A stretch of DNA of 64,000 bases from Branchiostoma floridae. Taxonomy: Eukaryota; Chordata; Leptocardii; Amphioxiformes; Branchiostomatidae. This document shows positions 40,351 through 53,500 of the stretch, piece by piece. Each line of letters opens with the position of its first letter. The stretch's first letter is position 1. Where the stretch lies: the NCBI RefSeq assembly GCF_000003815.2, contig NC_049982.1:21444948-21508947 (forward strand). The letters are read 5' to 3'. Under the pieces are notes generated by a model that did no database searches, was not told where the DNA came from, and was given only the letters and a program-made list of their open reading frames with translations. The position numbers and the translations under genes were made by a program.

Positions 40351-41900
40351 AAGATGTAGAGAAGGAGATAAGATAGAATTGATTGGATGAACTATAGTAA
40401 ACCTCAAACTTCTGAAGATGTTGGAGCTGCAGTTATTTAAAATTGTTTGAAAAATGAATTGCACAAATACTGTGATTTGATATGCCTAAAAAGATATGTC
40501 GGTGCCTTATTTAAAGAATCCTAGGTATGGTTTCCTGAAATGTTTTACCATATGTATTTATAAACCAGTTACCATATTTTCTCGAATAAAGTAAGCACTG
40601 TGATGAAATGATGAAAAGTTGCTGCTTGTTGTTGCCAAAGTCGGGGTGCATGTATTACCTTGTTTGAGGTTATTGCACAGATAAATGAGAAAAAGACCTC
40701 AAATAGAGCAAAGTGGTGCTACGCTTTTAGGAAGGGGGCAAAACTATACACATTGTTTTTGTGTACAACATTTCTTCTATTCTGAATGTTTTCTTATAAC
40801 CGGCAGTAGGCAATTTGTGGGTCTTTAGAAACATTGACAGTGGGGGTTTATGTAGAATTACTTAGCAAAAAGAGAAGAAAATGTCATAGATTTGAATCAA
40901 GTTCAAGATTGGTAAAAAAAGGGTGCATACTTGATTTGAGTTTTTCCATTGCTTGCCCCAAATTGGGTGCGTATTTTGATTGGGATGCATACTTTCCTCA
41001 AGAAGATAGGTAGTCAACAGGACTGTCCAACTCAGTCGTAATCAACTATATATTTCCCCCAGCAATAATTCTGGCCAACAAGCATTTTGGGAGACATCCC
41101 ATACCAGTTGCTTTATTGATAGGTGATGGCTTTTATGTTTTATCTTAGAACAACATGAATTGTCATCTGAAGGACTACTTACATTTGTACATGTATACAT
41201 GGAGGTCCCTAGAGTCTAGAAACAATTGTAGAAACATTACATATTTTCCACTTTGTATTACTGGTATATGTAGTTCTAAAAGGAATAGATAGACTACATC
41301 ATAACATTTTTGTTTAAGTTGTTGCCCATTTTTACCACTAAACATGTGTAAATATGAAATATGTTCCTCAATGACTTGCGGTGTAATGGCTGATGCCAGA
41401 AATGACATTTTCACAAAACCCCTTCAGACCCTTAATTTGTGTTATGGGGCTTACATTAAGACAATGCAGCTTAGGAATTCTCGTTTTGAATTTTTTGTTC
41501 TCATAGACGAGTGACTGTTCATACTTTGGTTACTAGTATGTACACACAACAGTGTCATTTGAATTGAAAGCATATTTTATTTGTATGCCATCCCTCCTAT
41601 AACATGAACTTATTTATATTGAGGATACTAACCTTAATAAAAAAAGGGACGTTGTAACAATGTATGTTTATGACTTGTTTCCTAGTCCTGTTTCTCTGAC
41701 GACAGAATAACGCAGGTTGAATGTTAACATCTAAAACTACTTTGCCGGTAGACTGAGTAAACCTGTCTGGACTGCAAACAACATTAAAAAGCCATCTGAG
41801 GACTGCCTTTAGAAGTACAGTACTGTTTTACGCCTCGTGAGTACGGCCATTTGGAACAGTGCAGTTGAGGTATAGCTCACTTTAACATGACCAGGGAGAG
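40351..41900. other. HELQ 3' flank and upstream region of the receptor guanylate cyclase
   Basis: No coding exon. AATAAA at 40585 is a possible HELQ polyadenylation signal. A possible old MITE spans about 40573-41009: the left end TCTCGAATAAAGTAAGCA and the complement of the right end, TCTTGAGGAAAGTATGCA, are similar, and GGGTGCATACTTGATTTGAG repeats inside. The cyclase promoter should lie near 41700-41880; no clear core element seen. Confidence 0.4.
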
Positions 41901-44900
41901 ATGGGGGGCTCAACAGTCTGGTGTTTCCTTGTTTTCATACAAGCGTTTCCGCAAGTTTCGCTGGGCAGTGCTGTCAAACTGGGGGTTATGATGCCTGATC
42001 CCAGAGAAATGTTGCCATTCTGGGGACCAAGACTTGACAGAGCAGTCGACATTGCCCTTGCGGACATTGTTAACATGAACAACTCGGGGCAGGTTTCCAA
42101 CTTAACGTTTCATCGTGTTGAGAGACTTACGTCGTGTAAGGCTAGTGAGATAGTGGGAGCTGCCGTGGACTTGATGTCGGAAGGCGGAGTAGATGTAGTT
42201 GTAGGCCCCCCGTGTAAAGTGGGGTGTTCGGCACTCGCTGCGCTCAGCGACTTCTACAACGTTTCGACCGTCGTTCCCTCTTGTTTAGGAGACGCGACGT
42301 CTTCCGAACACAAGGACTTCTTCACAATCATGGAACCACCCAGGGCAATCGCGGAACGCGTCAAAAGTTTGGTTAACTACTACAAATGGTCGGATATACT
42401 GATGTTAACAAAAGAAGAAGAGCCTTGGAATACGTTAGGAAAGATCATGAAAGAAGCGCTGGATGACGTCACAACTGTGTCGAAGACCTTGACATACGCG
42501 GGCGCCATAAGCCTTGAAGAAGCGTTGACTATGCTGAGTGGGAAAGGGCAACCAAAAGGTAAGCTGTTTCGTATAGTCGAACCATTTGACTAGTGTAAAA
42601 TACAGGTTATGAATATGTTTACGTACATCAGCCATCATGTACAGTTAATAACTAATACTTCTACGACTGTAGAATTGATTCCTTTTGTTGTAAGATCTTG
42701 GTCTCGAATTTTTCACCTTTGCTAACCCTTCATATCGTCATTTCATACACAGTTGTGATCTTTGCCGTCCCGAGACTGTCCATAGGGATGCAGGATGAAC
42801 ACACCCTGATGCTCGCCGCCTATCAGCTCGGGATGACGACAAACACGGTCTTCTTAAACATAGACTTCTCGCCGCTGCCTGTTTTGGGAAATGAAAGCTG
42901 GAATTCTTCCAACATCGCTCAGGCAGTGATCGGAGGGATTATACAGGAGGCTTACAAGGCACTGCTTCTTCTTGCACCCAGGTACCAATGGTGGATTGTT
43001 AAACCTAGTGATAACTTAGACTGCTTTGTTGGCGCTCTCTGTTATGTCTGTCCCTGTCCTTGGTGCTGAATGTGAGTTTAATACAGGTACAAGTTTCACG
43101 TGGATGTGTGAGTACCACTATGTGTCTGATTATGTAAATATGAACGTATATGGAAGTTCGTATTGGTTTCCCATTCCACATTTTAGGGATTTGAACGTCG
43201 GATAAAATTTAAAACAGTCCCTTACAGAGGAAAAGTTCAACCATGCATGTAGTGCACTGAAGATCTTTTCATAGAAACTGCACTTAGGTCTGTACGTATT
43301 TACATGTACTCCAGGATACAGAGAAGCAATACTTTAACAGAGGACTTTGTAGACGCCGGAGGACCGTGGCCCATGGCTGCCTATGTTTACGACTCGGTCC
43401 TGCTCGCCACGCATATTTCCGACATAACCACCGGGTCAGCGGCAGTTCACAACGTGGGAAACACCGCACTTGACGGTAATCATATCTCACTCACTAACCG
43501 CACGGGAAACATTCAGCTATAGAAAGGCACCTAAGTAACAGCAAACAACTTTTTGTTCTTCTACTACAAACATACTTTGGTTGGGGTAACAAAAGTGTTT
43601 ATGATACGTTTTAATTTTCAATCATAATCTTTATGTAATATAGAAATGCTTTGTAGCTACAGCGGTGTTGACTTTGTGAGGGGACCGGGTTGCCCGTGAA
43701 GTGAGAAAATGTATACTCTGCATTCAGTTTATTTCCTGTCATTAAATGTGGACGTCAAACTTTAGAATATAAAAAATCAACGACTACTTCGTGTTGTGCA
43801 GGTCTGACTGGCAAACTTGAGTTCGACAGACAGGGAAGCAGGATTCAAGAGTTTCTTCTTTTCACCTTCCAGGTACTAGTGTTGTATAGAGGTCTAAGCA
43901 ACGCATTTTACGGCTATCAATGTTTCTTTCTTTTAATAGTAACGTTATGTAACCAAAAGCGTGCACATGTCAACACCATTTTTGGAAAATTTGTGGATGT
44001 GTTTGGCGACGCCTCAGAGGCGGAACCGATATCTCTTGTCACAATGTGCCTTTCGGACCATATTTCTTGTTCATTCAATAAGCTACGCCGTCCATTTCCG
44101 TCTCAGCTTTGCGTTTTCGTGTTGATCTACGAACGATCTTTAACGATATTCAAGTCTCATATTTCTCTTCTTTCCTTTTTCAGAATGGAAGGTTCGTCCC
44201 AACCGTGGGCTTCTCTATCGAAAACAAATCTCTGGCCTTCATCCCCGGTGTCACGCCATGTCCGGAGTCAGAAAACTGCCTGTCTTTCCGCTACTGCGCA
44301 GAAAACTGTCCCTGCCTGGGACCGGCATGCACGGAAAACAAGTCATCGGGTGAGAGAACAACTCAACTTTTGTTTCCATCAAACCAATTGCATACACAGA
44401 GAACATATGAACAGTACAATCATTGAGTTATCGACGGTGAATTTGTTAATTCTGAATTATGTTGCTTACAAAATTCTCTCATTGATTTCTATTTTCTGCA
44501 GATTTGCCGATGATTATTGGAGTCTCTGTGGCTGCTGTTGTCCTCGTGGGTCTGCTGTCAATGGCTGGTCTGCATCTGAAGTGAGTTTTGACTAAAAGAA
44601 TTCTGACTTTTATACAGAAAACACGTGCAGTTTTGACAACAGGCTGGGAAATTCCTTTAAAAAGGAGATGTATTTAAGTCGACTGGTTTTCCTTGCATAT
44701 TCCTACTTCTAGTAGCTATTCTGTCTTGTTTCGTTGCTTTCTGCATTTCAGGAACGAGGGCTTTCTTAGTTCGGTGTCTCCCAGGAGAAACAAAGGGAGA
44801 AACTGTTGGAAAGTCAGCCTGGAAGACATCAAGTTTGCCGATAGGAGCAGAGCCGTCTTACCCGGGGTATGTACAGATTATGTGTGCGTTGTCTTGAGTA

Positions 44901-47900
44901 CAAATGTGTTTTTATGGTTCAAATATGATGTATCTAACTATTTTCCCTTCACACTGTGTAGTTGAGGTTCGGGTCTCCCGCGAGCGGTGCTGTTTCGGGC
45001 AAACACCAGTCCCTCCTCAGCTCGTTCACAGGGGCGAGTCACGCGTCACTGCTGAACCTGGGAACGACACGTAAGTTTGTGCCGTCAGTTGGGACGTACA
45101 GCGGCCGGCCGGTAGCCGTGAAGAAGGTGTCACTGGGAGACTTCAACATCACTTCAAACGTGAAACGGGAGCTTGCACAGGTAATGTTCTGTCAGATGTA
45201 AACTTCTACAGAGAGAAAGAGAGAGAGAAAAAGGGAGACAGAGACAGAGAGTCCTTTAGGACGTATCATTTTACTTCATAAAATTGTTCTATTTTTTGCC
45301 CAGATCTGCAGCTTTCACCACGTGAACCTGAACATGCTGCACGGCATCTGTTTCCCTCCACACGGCTCTGGTGACGTCACCATTATCAGCGACTACTGCC
45401 AAAGAGGGAGCTTGGAGGTAAATTTTCACGTTTTTTTTTTTCACATTTTCAAAATCTCTCGTTTATACGCCTTTTAAAATCCCGATAACAATCGATGATG
45501 AATATTGATGTTTCCATAGGACATCATAGAGACGGAAGAAATACGACTGGATAACGTCTTTGTGTGGTCTTTCATGAACGACTTGGTTAAGGTATGTGTT
45601 CAATCTTGTATTTTTGTGTCATTCTACACTTTCAACAAATAGACAAATGAGAAAATAACATGTAACACGAACATGAAGTTTACCGCCTATGACGTGTTGC
45701 CAGAGCCATTATGTACTCCAGACCGTCCCCTCCCCAGGGCATGCTGTACCTACACAACAGCGAAGTCAAGTCTCACGGCAACCTGCGGCCCAGTAACTGC
45801 GTCATCGACAGCCGCTGGGTGCTGAAGCTGACGGACTTCGGCTCCATCAGCTGTGCCGCCAGCTGTGAGAAAACTCGGCAGGCGGAGGATGTCGCCAGAT
45901 TCACTCGTACGTAATGCACATTTTCATTCTGTACATGGAAGGTTTTCGTCGGACTAGTCAGCTTTTGATCCAACATTAAAGAAAAACTGACATGTTGCAT
46001 ATTGGGGAGTGCCTATAGCCTTTCTTTCCGATTAACTACGACTGTTACTTCAAACAGCTCATCTAAAAGACACGTGACTGCATTGATGGGTCAAAGGTGA
46101 CGGAAGTCTATACCGCCGCCCGTCTCGCAATGGGCTGATTATGGATATCGTTTCTTTTTTGCTTTAGTCAGATTTTGTCGCATAGGTCGCAAATGTTGCA
46201 TCAAGCCAGCAGAGTTTCTAACTAGAAAACGATCGCAACAATATGTTGAACTTTTTGTTTTGTTTTCAGGGATGTTTTGGGTTGCTCCCGAGTTGTTACG
46301 CCGGGAATGCCCATTGAAAGGCTCCCAGAAGGGTGACGTGTACTCTTTCGCCATGGTGGCCTATGAAGTCGCCACCCGCTCAGCCCCTTACACCGATAGT
46401 CAACTCACCCCGAGAGGTAAACATGGTAATCCTTCTTTTGGAACAACGCATGTCAAACGAAGTCATCTTTACGAAATCACGTAGCGATAAGGTCTTTAGT
46501 ACATGCATTTCTGTTGCTGCAATATAGAGATCGTCCGCAAGGTGATCCGGCGGGAGGACCCCTTGATGCGGCCAGAGACCGGAGAGGATTTCTCCAGCAT
46601 GCCGGGGCTGGAGTCGCTCATCAAGGACTGCTGGACCGAGCTCCCCGAGAACAGGCCTGACTTCACCGCCATTAGGAAGAGATTGAAAGGAATGGAGTAT
46701 GGAAGGTACGGCAGTTTGAGCTGTGTTCCAGCAGGATGGTTCTTTCCTTGGTGCTAGAATGGGGCTGTTGTTAACAGAAATTACTTAGGTTTCATCTATT
46801 TTACGGTATAGTTTCGGCTTACTTCGATTGATAAAACAGAAATGTCGCCAGACGTCTGTCAGTTCACAGACTGCAAATTATGTTAACTGATAGGTGTATC
46901 AAACCATTTTAAGTCGGTTGATTAATTGATTCATTTTTGGACTTTCACTTATAGTTTACCCTAATGCCACTTTTAGGTTACCCTAATGTCATCATCGCTA
47001 TCATTTGACTTGCAGAACTTTCAACATCGTAGACAACGTGATCGCGAAGTTAGAGAAGTACACTAAGAACCTGGAGAGCGTGGTGGCGGAGAGGACGGCC
47101 CAACTGGAGGACGAGAAACGGAAGACGGAACTCCTGCTGCAGAGAATGCTACCAAAGTCAGTCTAGTTTTCACGACACAGTACTGTTTTGTTTAAGACTT
47201 GTTATACTTTTATCCTTCTAGTATCTTCTGGATTTTGAGTAGGTGAATATTTTGTTCAAAGTGATTTGACGCTGTATGTTGACTGTACAGTTCGGTTGCG
47301 GACACGTTAAAGCAAGGTAATCCAGTGACGGCAGAACATTACGACATGGCAACCATCTTCTTCAGCGACATCGTGGGGTTCACTGAAATGGCGGCGGACA
47401 GCTCACCTATGGATGTACGTTAAAAGGCCAAGGCTTCCAATAAACGTCAACATTAACAGAAAATGGAACAGCTCTAATTATTACCAATCCTACATACTAC
47501 TTAGTCTACTACTACTATGCACACGCTGTTGAATTTTATTTGTGAGAGTTTTCCATAGACCTTTATTTTGTGCGATAACGCTGTAGTCTTTTCAACATCA
47601 ACAGGATCGTGTTGATAACAAATATAGCACAACGTGCAAATCGTTTCCCTGCTTTGTTTCTGTTCAGGTAGTGACCATGCTAAACGATCTGTACTGCTGT
47701 TTTGATGCCATCATTGACGGGTTTGACGTCTACAAGGTATCTAATTAGCTAGCAGGTCATGGTAAATTCACATTTCCAAGTTTCAGTTGTTGGCGTTTAT
47801 GGTACTGTGTATATTTTTCGCTTAACTTCCCTCGTTCCCAGACTACAGTGCTTTCTCATCTGTGTCTCGTTCCCGTGGCAGGTGGAGACGATCGGAGACG

Positions 47901-49046
47901 CGTACATGGTGGTGTCGGGTCTGCCCGAGCGGAACGGAGACCGACACGTCACGGAGATTGCCGACATGGCGCTCACGCTGTTACGGGACGTGCACAGCTT
48001 CCGCATCAGTCACAAGGCCGACCAGAAGCTGCAGCTGCGGATAGGCATCCACACAGGTGGGTGATGCTGACAAAACCGCCTTCACCAGGCAGGCTGCTGA
48101 TATTCTGTATTAATTTCATGAGCATAAGATCTTTACTAAGTCTATACTGCTCCGGACTTTAACATCTGGTCTCATGGCAAGCACTTGGATAGAATTTTGC
48201 TAGTTGCGTCATTGATCAACCACGACGTTATGTGTAAAATCAAAAACCCGGATCCAACTGTTGACTTTTTATCCTTGGACCACAAAACATTTAGTTCTGA
48301 TTTCACAAAACAGAAAACGTAACTAAACTACAGAACAAAGTAAACCATCTTGGTGGAGAACACTTGACACTTATCCACACTGCCTGTTGTGTGGTTGTTG
48401 AAGGTCCGGTGGTGGCGGGAGTGGTAGGGCTGACCATGCCGCGCTACTGTCTGTTCGGGGACACCGTCAACACGTCATCCCGCATGGAGTCCACCGGCGC
48501 CCCCTTGCGGATCCACGTGAGCGGCACCACGGCCAAAATGCTGGCTCAGCACAAAGTCTACGACCTCGTGCTCCGGGGAGAGATACAGGTCAAGGTTGGT
48601 AGCGTCTGAGTGATTGACAGATAATGACATAGCCAAACTGTTTCATCATGCATCACATATAGATGATATCAATACCACATGATTGACAGTGTTGTCTCAA
48701 AGTACTTCAAATATGTGCTCTTCATATGCTTGTACTTATGCATCCATTTTGCAATATGTGTACAGTCAAACTTCCTGCTCGTGTCAAAAATTTCCATTAC
48801 AAAAATTGTTTGCACGAGGCAAAAAAAAAGTTTTATTTTTTCGTTCATTTTCTTGTCTTGTCTTCTATTCAGGGTAAAGGGAAGATGACCACATACTGGT
48901 TGTTGGATAAAGTCCAGAAAGGCCAAGAGGAGCCTGAAGAACCCCCAACACAGCCACAGCCACAGCCACAGCCTCAGCCACAGCCTGGCCAACACAAGAG
49001 ACAGAAGACTGTCATGTCTACCCTTGGGCAGAAGTCACTTGACTAG
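41901..49046 (+). CDS. Receptor-type (membrane) guanylate cyclase, natriuretic-peptide-receptor-like
   Basis: Exons: 41901-42558, 42753-42981, 43315-43475, 43802-43872, 44184-44349, 44502-44580, 44752-44866, 44962-45180, 45304-45417, 45520-45591, 45738-45906, 46270-46416, 46528-46705, 47016-47156, 47291-47414, 47668-47736, 47882-48056, 48404-48594, 48873-49046; phases agree, 1,083 residues. Order: signal peptide ([19 protein letters not shown]); ligand-binding ANF-receptor fold to about 425; one membrane span ([20 protein letters not shown], about 432-453); protein-kinase homology domain, with AVKK and DFG kept but HGNLRPSNC where kinases have HRD, so catalytically dead; dimerisation helix ([20 protein letters not shown]); class III cyclase domain (FFSDIVGFT metal site, [24 protein letters not shown]). 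The Glu and Cys that select GTP are present. It should make cGMP in response to an extracellular ligand. The tail has a Pro-Gln repeat. Which vertebrate paralogue is closest cannot be told by eye. Confidence 0.95.
45203..45252. repeat. GA-rich simple repeat
   Basis: Purine-only stretch of GAGA/GACAGA units in an intron of the guanylate cyclase gene, just after exon 44962-45180. Confidence 0.8.
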
Positions 49047-50590
49047 GAAATGGTTATCTCCAAGAAGATGTTGGGAGGGAACCTGTCAAGTATTGTCTGG
49101 GGTCATGTTGTCATCTCAACCAATAATAGAATAGCCCAACCAATCTTAAGTCAGGTTGAAAAGTCATGACATCATGTCATACCTCTGCCATTACCTCATA
49201 ACCATGTGGTCCTCGTGCAGCATTGCTATCGATCACTTTTGGTACAAACCATTTCTGATACACTTCCTCACAATTGTGTATGATTTGTTATCAACTTGGA
49301 AAGTATGTTTAGTCTAAACATGTCACTGTACATTGTGGCTGTACATGGGGTCTTCAAATATTTGAGTATGTTTTATTAACTTTTTCTAGACTTATCTGAA
49401 AACATTTGCAAATACAAGTAGCTTTTATTGGCCAAGTTCAAAGATGCATTATCTATACTGCAGAAATATACACACACTTAAGCTGACAATGCCTATTGGG
49501 GCATTTGCTGTGATACAGATAAGGATTTTTCCATTGGAACTGTTGCTGTATGGCTGAAATGTTTTACAATACCTAAGCTTAGAACTTGTCATTCTGTAAA
49601 ACTAATGTACAATAGCAAACTTGTTTTGAATTAATTCTATAGCAAATCCCAGATGCTCTGACTATGTAGCCACACTTGTGTTGTGCTCTTCTTTGTTGGT
49701 GAGTTCTAATTTCAAAATGAGAGAATTAGGAAAAAAACAAGAATCTATTTACAGGAAAACTAACATAGTCAAACACTTGAGTCTAATTCTGCACTTTTCT
49801 TCGTTCTGTTATAAAATTCTCTTCAAGATGGAGGCATTCCACATGAATATGGTTGCTAATTTAGAAAGGAATTAATGCCTTGCTTTAATAATTCTAAAAG
49901 TGAAAGCAATATTTACAGTTTGGAAAAGGTGCAGAGAGGCTGCATGTTTTAGGGCTACGATCCGGCTATCCATATCACACAAATGGTGTGAATTTTGCTT
50001 GTATAAAGCCTATGTCATAGAATATTTTACTCTAAAAACTAATGACAGTGATTGTCATTTTGAAGGTTATCTTTTATGTTCATTTATGTCCTTCCTTTTG
50101 TAGTAAAGTACCTTAAATAGTATCCTGCATACCATTTTTCTGAGTTTAAGTCAGTAGGAGGGATTGAAAACTCACAAGGATGGTACACAGGCTATTTTGG
50201 TTGAAGTATCTCCTATCTATCTGGCTCAAATGCCACTCATAGACTGTGATGCTATATTCTCTGTGAATAAACTATCGTAACGCTATCTCCATGCATAGAG
50301 CTTGAGAACAAAGGTTTCTATGTCAGTGATTTAAGCTACATGTAAGCAAATGTATCTATATACAAGAAAACGTTTGCTCATTATATTTAGATATTATATT
50401 TAGAAAAATGCATAACCTTAGAAGTCTCAAATTGTTGAAATTGCAAACAGAATAGGTAAAGAAATGCTCCTTCTAACTTTCATAGTGTCTGCATTTTCCC
50501 AAGGGTAACCTTGATTTTCCAATACAAAAGAATCTATACAATAGGATGGATTCTGGTTGAGCCCATGGAGCAGTAATGCCACCTCGAAGA
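49047..50590. other. Convergent 3' regions of the guanylate cyclase and CHMP3
   Basis: The two genes end tail-to-tail 1.5 kb apart. AATAAA at 50266-50271 on the plus strand could be a distal polyadenylation signal for the cyclase. AT-rich, with no coding exon or repeat recognised. Confidence 0.45.
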
Positions 50591-53500
50591 CTAGCTTCGA
50601 AGTGCAGCTAACCTAGACTGCATGGCAGAGATGTCCTCCTCCTCTTCCTCTGACTCCACCCCTCCCACCGCGCCTTCCAAAACTTCATCTCCCGGTAACT
50701 CATCTGTGACTTTGCTTGGTGCCTGTCCCAAGGCTCCTAAAGATGTAGATGAAGAAGTTGTAAAAAAGACATTTTTGGTAGAAATCTTTTCAAGAAGTTG
50801 CCTGATGTGATTGTTTATAGGTTTACCCAACCTACCATTCACAACATTTACTAAGCCTAATTGGGCATTTTAATGCATTGTCATCTGGATACCAACATGG
50901 AGGTCAATGCACAAATCTGTACACTTAGACTAAACTAAAAATGGGTGAAACATGAAAACATTTTAAAGATGGATGTAAATAACCATTGTCAGCAATCTGA
51001 AGTCAATAAGCATGAAGTGATACTGCAGTATAAATGTATCATTAACCATGTACATCATTATCTCCTTTCAAATAATGAAAAGGAATTTTTCTCCCACCTG
51101 CTGTCAGCTCAAACAGGATCTTCTCCACCTCTGCTTCTGTCTCCTCTTCCAGGTCCTCATCATCCTCCAGCGACTCAAACGTGTCGTCCAACATCTCCTC
51201 AATAATGCCTGCCTAAAGTACAAGAACAATACAAACGTGTCATCCTATATCTCCTCGAAAATGCCTGCCTAAAGTATATGGACAATAACACAAGGGACCC
51301 TTCCAGCCGAATGCCATATCGAACAAATAGAATCCCCTATTCTAGATTTATTTCGAATACTCCGTCAAAAACAGCCCTAGTGGGACAGGAATGGCCAAAG
51401 AAAAATGCTATGCCTATTTTGTTGAAGACTACACTGGCTAAGTATAGTTGTTTTGGGAAGTGTAGGTGCTATATAGCATTACTTTGTTCCTGGTCAGGAT
51501 GTACAAGTAAAGCAGTGTGCGTAGAGGTAGGGTCTTATGTTTGGCATGTGGTACAAGCTTCCTCTCTGTGAGTGACCGAGCTGCTTTCTTCTTAATTTGG
51601 CTTTTCTCCTGAGCATGTGTGCACATGCCATGCATGCAACAATCGCAGTAGAAAACCTGTCACAGATATACGTACCCAGCTTTACACCTGCATCGACCAC
51701 ATGTCAGAAACTGGGCACTCTTGCCCGCCAACAAGGTAATATCATGGAGCGCCTCCCGCTTCCGCTTTGACTGAAATTATATCACCCTTATGGCAACTAT
51801 ATATGCTCCCTCCTCAAACGACTGTACACGGTGCACACCCCAGTTTATTAGGGGTCTCAAATCGAGACTGCGCACCCTCAAGTCGAGAGGCCGTCTCTTC
51901 AAGAAAATAAATCTAAAGCAGAAAAGCCGTATATGAAAATGAAGGGTATCACTCCAGCTTTAAGAACAGCCGGGTTTCAGTTTCTTCACTCTCTCTACTT
52001 TTCGTAATATTTGGGGGAGAAAAGTTTTTTTCACGTAAAAAAGTATGCAAAAAAAGGGGAATTTTGACGTGGAAATAAACTCATCACCTATATTTTAGTC
52101 ATGAAAATGACTGATATTGTCGGAAAGAGAATACACTTAAGATTAATCAAGCAAAAAATAAAGAAAATCGTAACACTGAGATTCTTACAATAACCCGACG
52201 CGCGAGGCATAGCAACACGGCTCACAGACCGCATATGGACGGAGAATCTGGGTCAACGGGTAAATCACTTCCGACGCGTAGAAATACAAGGAAGGGACAC
52301 TCGGGCCCAAAACCAATTTGCACAAAAAACACATCACTTCTTACGCTTTTTAGCCATGCCAGTATTAAATGCCACTCCGCAGCAGATTATGAGAAATTTG
52401 AACTCAAACACGGACCCTCAAGACCCTTTCGCGACACATTTTTGTCGCGTACTATCTCGGACCCCTGTCGCGGAAGAATTGGTGTGTGCACCGTTCACAG
52501 TGTATGTAGCCTTCCACAAAGAATGTATAGCATTTTTCTTTCGCCCGTTCTAAGAGGATTTCAGGGCCCCGAAAGCTAAACCGAAGTCAGTCGGTATCCT
52601 CAGCTTAATAGCGGCGGCGGCCATGTTTTTGCAACTCGCGCCATTTTTGACCGAGGTTCTGAAATAGAACCCAAGATCAAACAGGGGGCGGGGCATATGG
52701 TGTTCGGCTGGAAGGGTCCATTGCAAATGTGTCCTCTGGAGAGTGAAGGACTAAAGACTTTGGTAGACTTATATTTCCTTTCAGAATCTGTATTTTGTAA
52801 AACCAGTCACATCTCAAACCAACATCTGATCTGCGTCACTTTCCACACTGTTACATTATCATATACAAAATACTAGTAGCTCATCTCCAAGCAGATATTG
52901 AGGGAGGTCATTACATATTCCTAGTTGCCCTTTCCTTTGACATACTGTGGTGGTGTCACAAAAATGGCTCATGAGGGAGGATGTATCTCACCAAACATCT
53001 GCTTGAAGGTTACTAGTCCCCTCCTTTAGTGCTTCTCACCTTCATCATCTCCTTGGACAAGTCCCTCATGGTGGCCTGGATCTCAGGCACCTTCACCAGG
53101 TTCTGCATGTACTTCATCACCTCTGTGCTCTTCTCCATTGCACCTGACACCTTTAGTACACCTAGAACAGGTGATACCATACAGCTGTTTGAATTCTTTC
53201 TTGTGTAGAGGTCAACTCAGACATTTACAATTGGGCAAGTGGCAAGATCAAGGCTAGTGGGTACAACACAACATCTTAAAACTTATCTATCCATAAGTTA
53301 ACCAGTCCCTCACCCAGCTGGTTCTTCATCCCCATGGAGACAGAGTTGATCTGTGCCTTGGAGGTGTAGATCTTACTGACGGCCTTCCGCGATCGCACCA
53401 TCTCCTTCGCCAGGATACGGCACGTGTCCTTGTCGCCCTTCTTGGCCGCTTCCTTCAAGGACCGTTTCACCTTCTCCTCTTCCCTCTGGATCCCTGTCAC

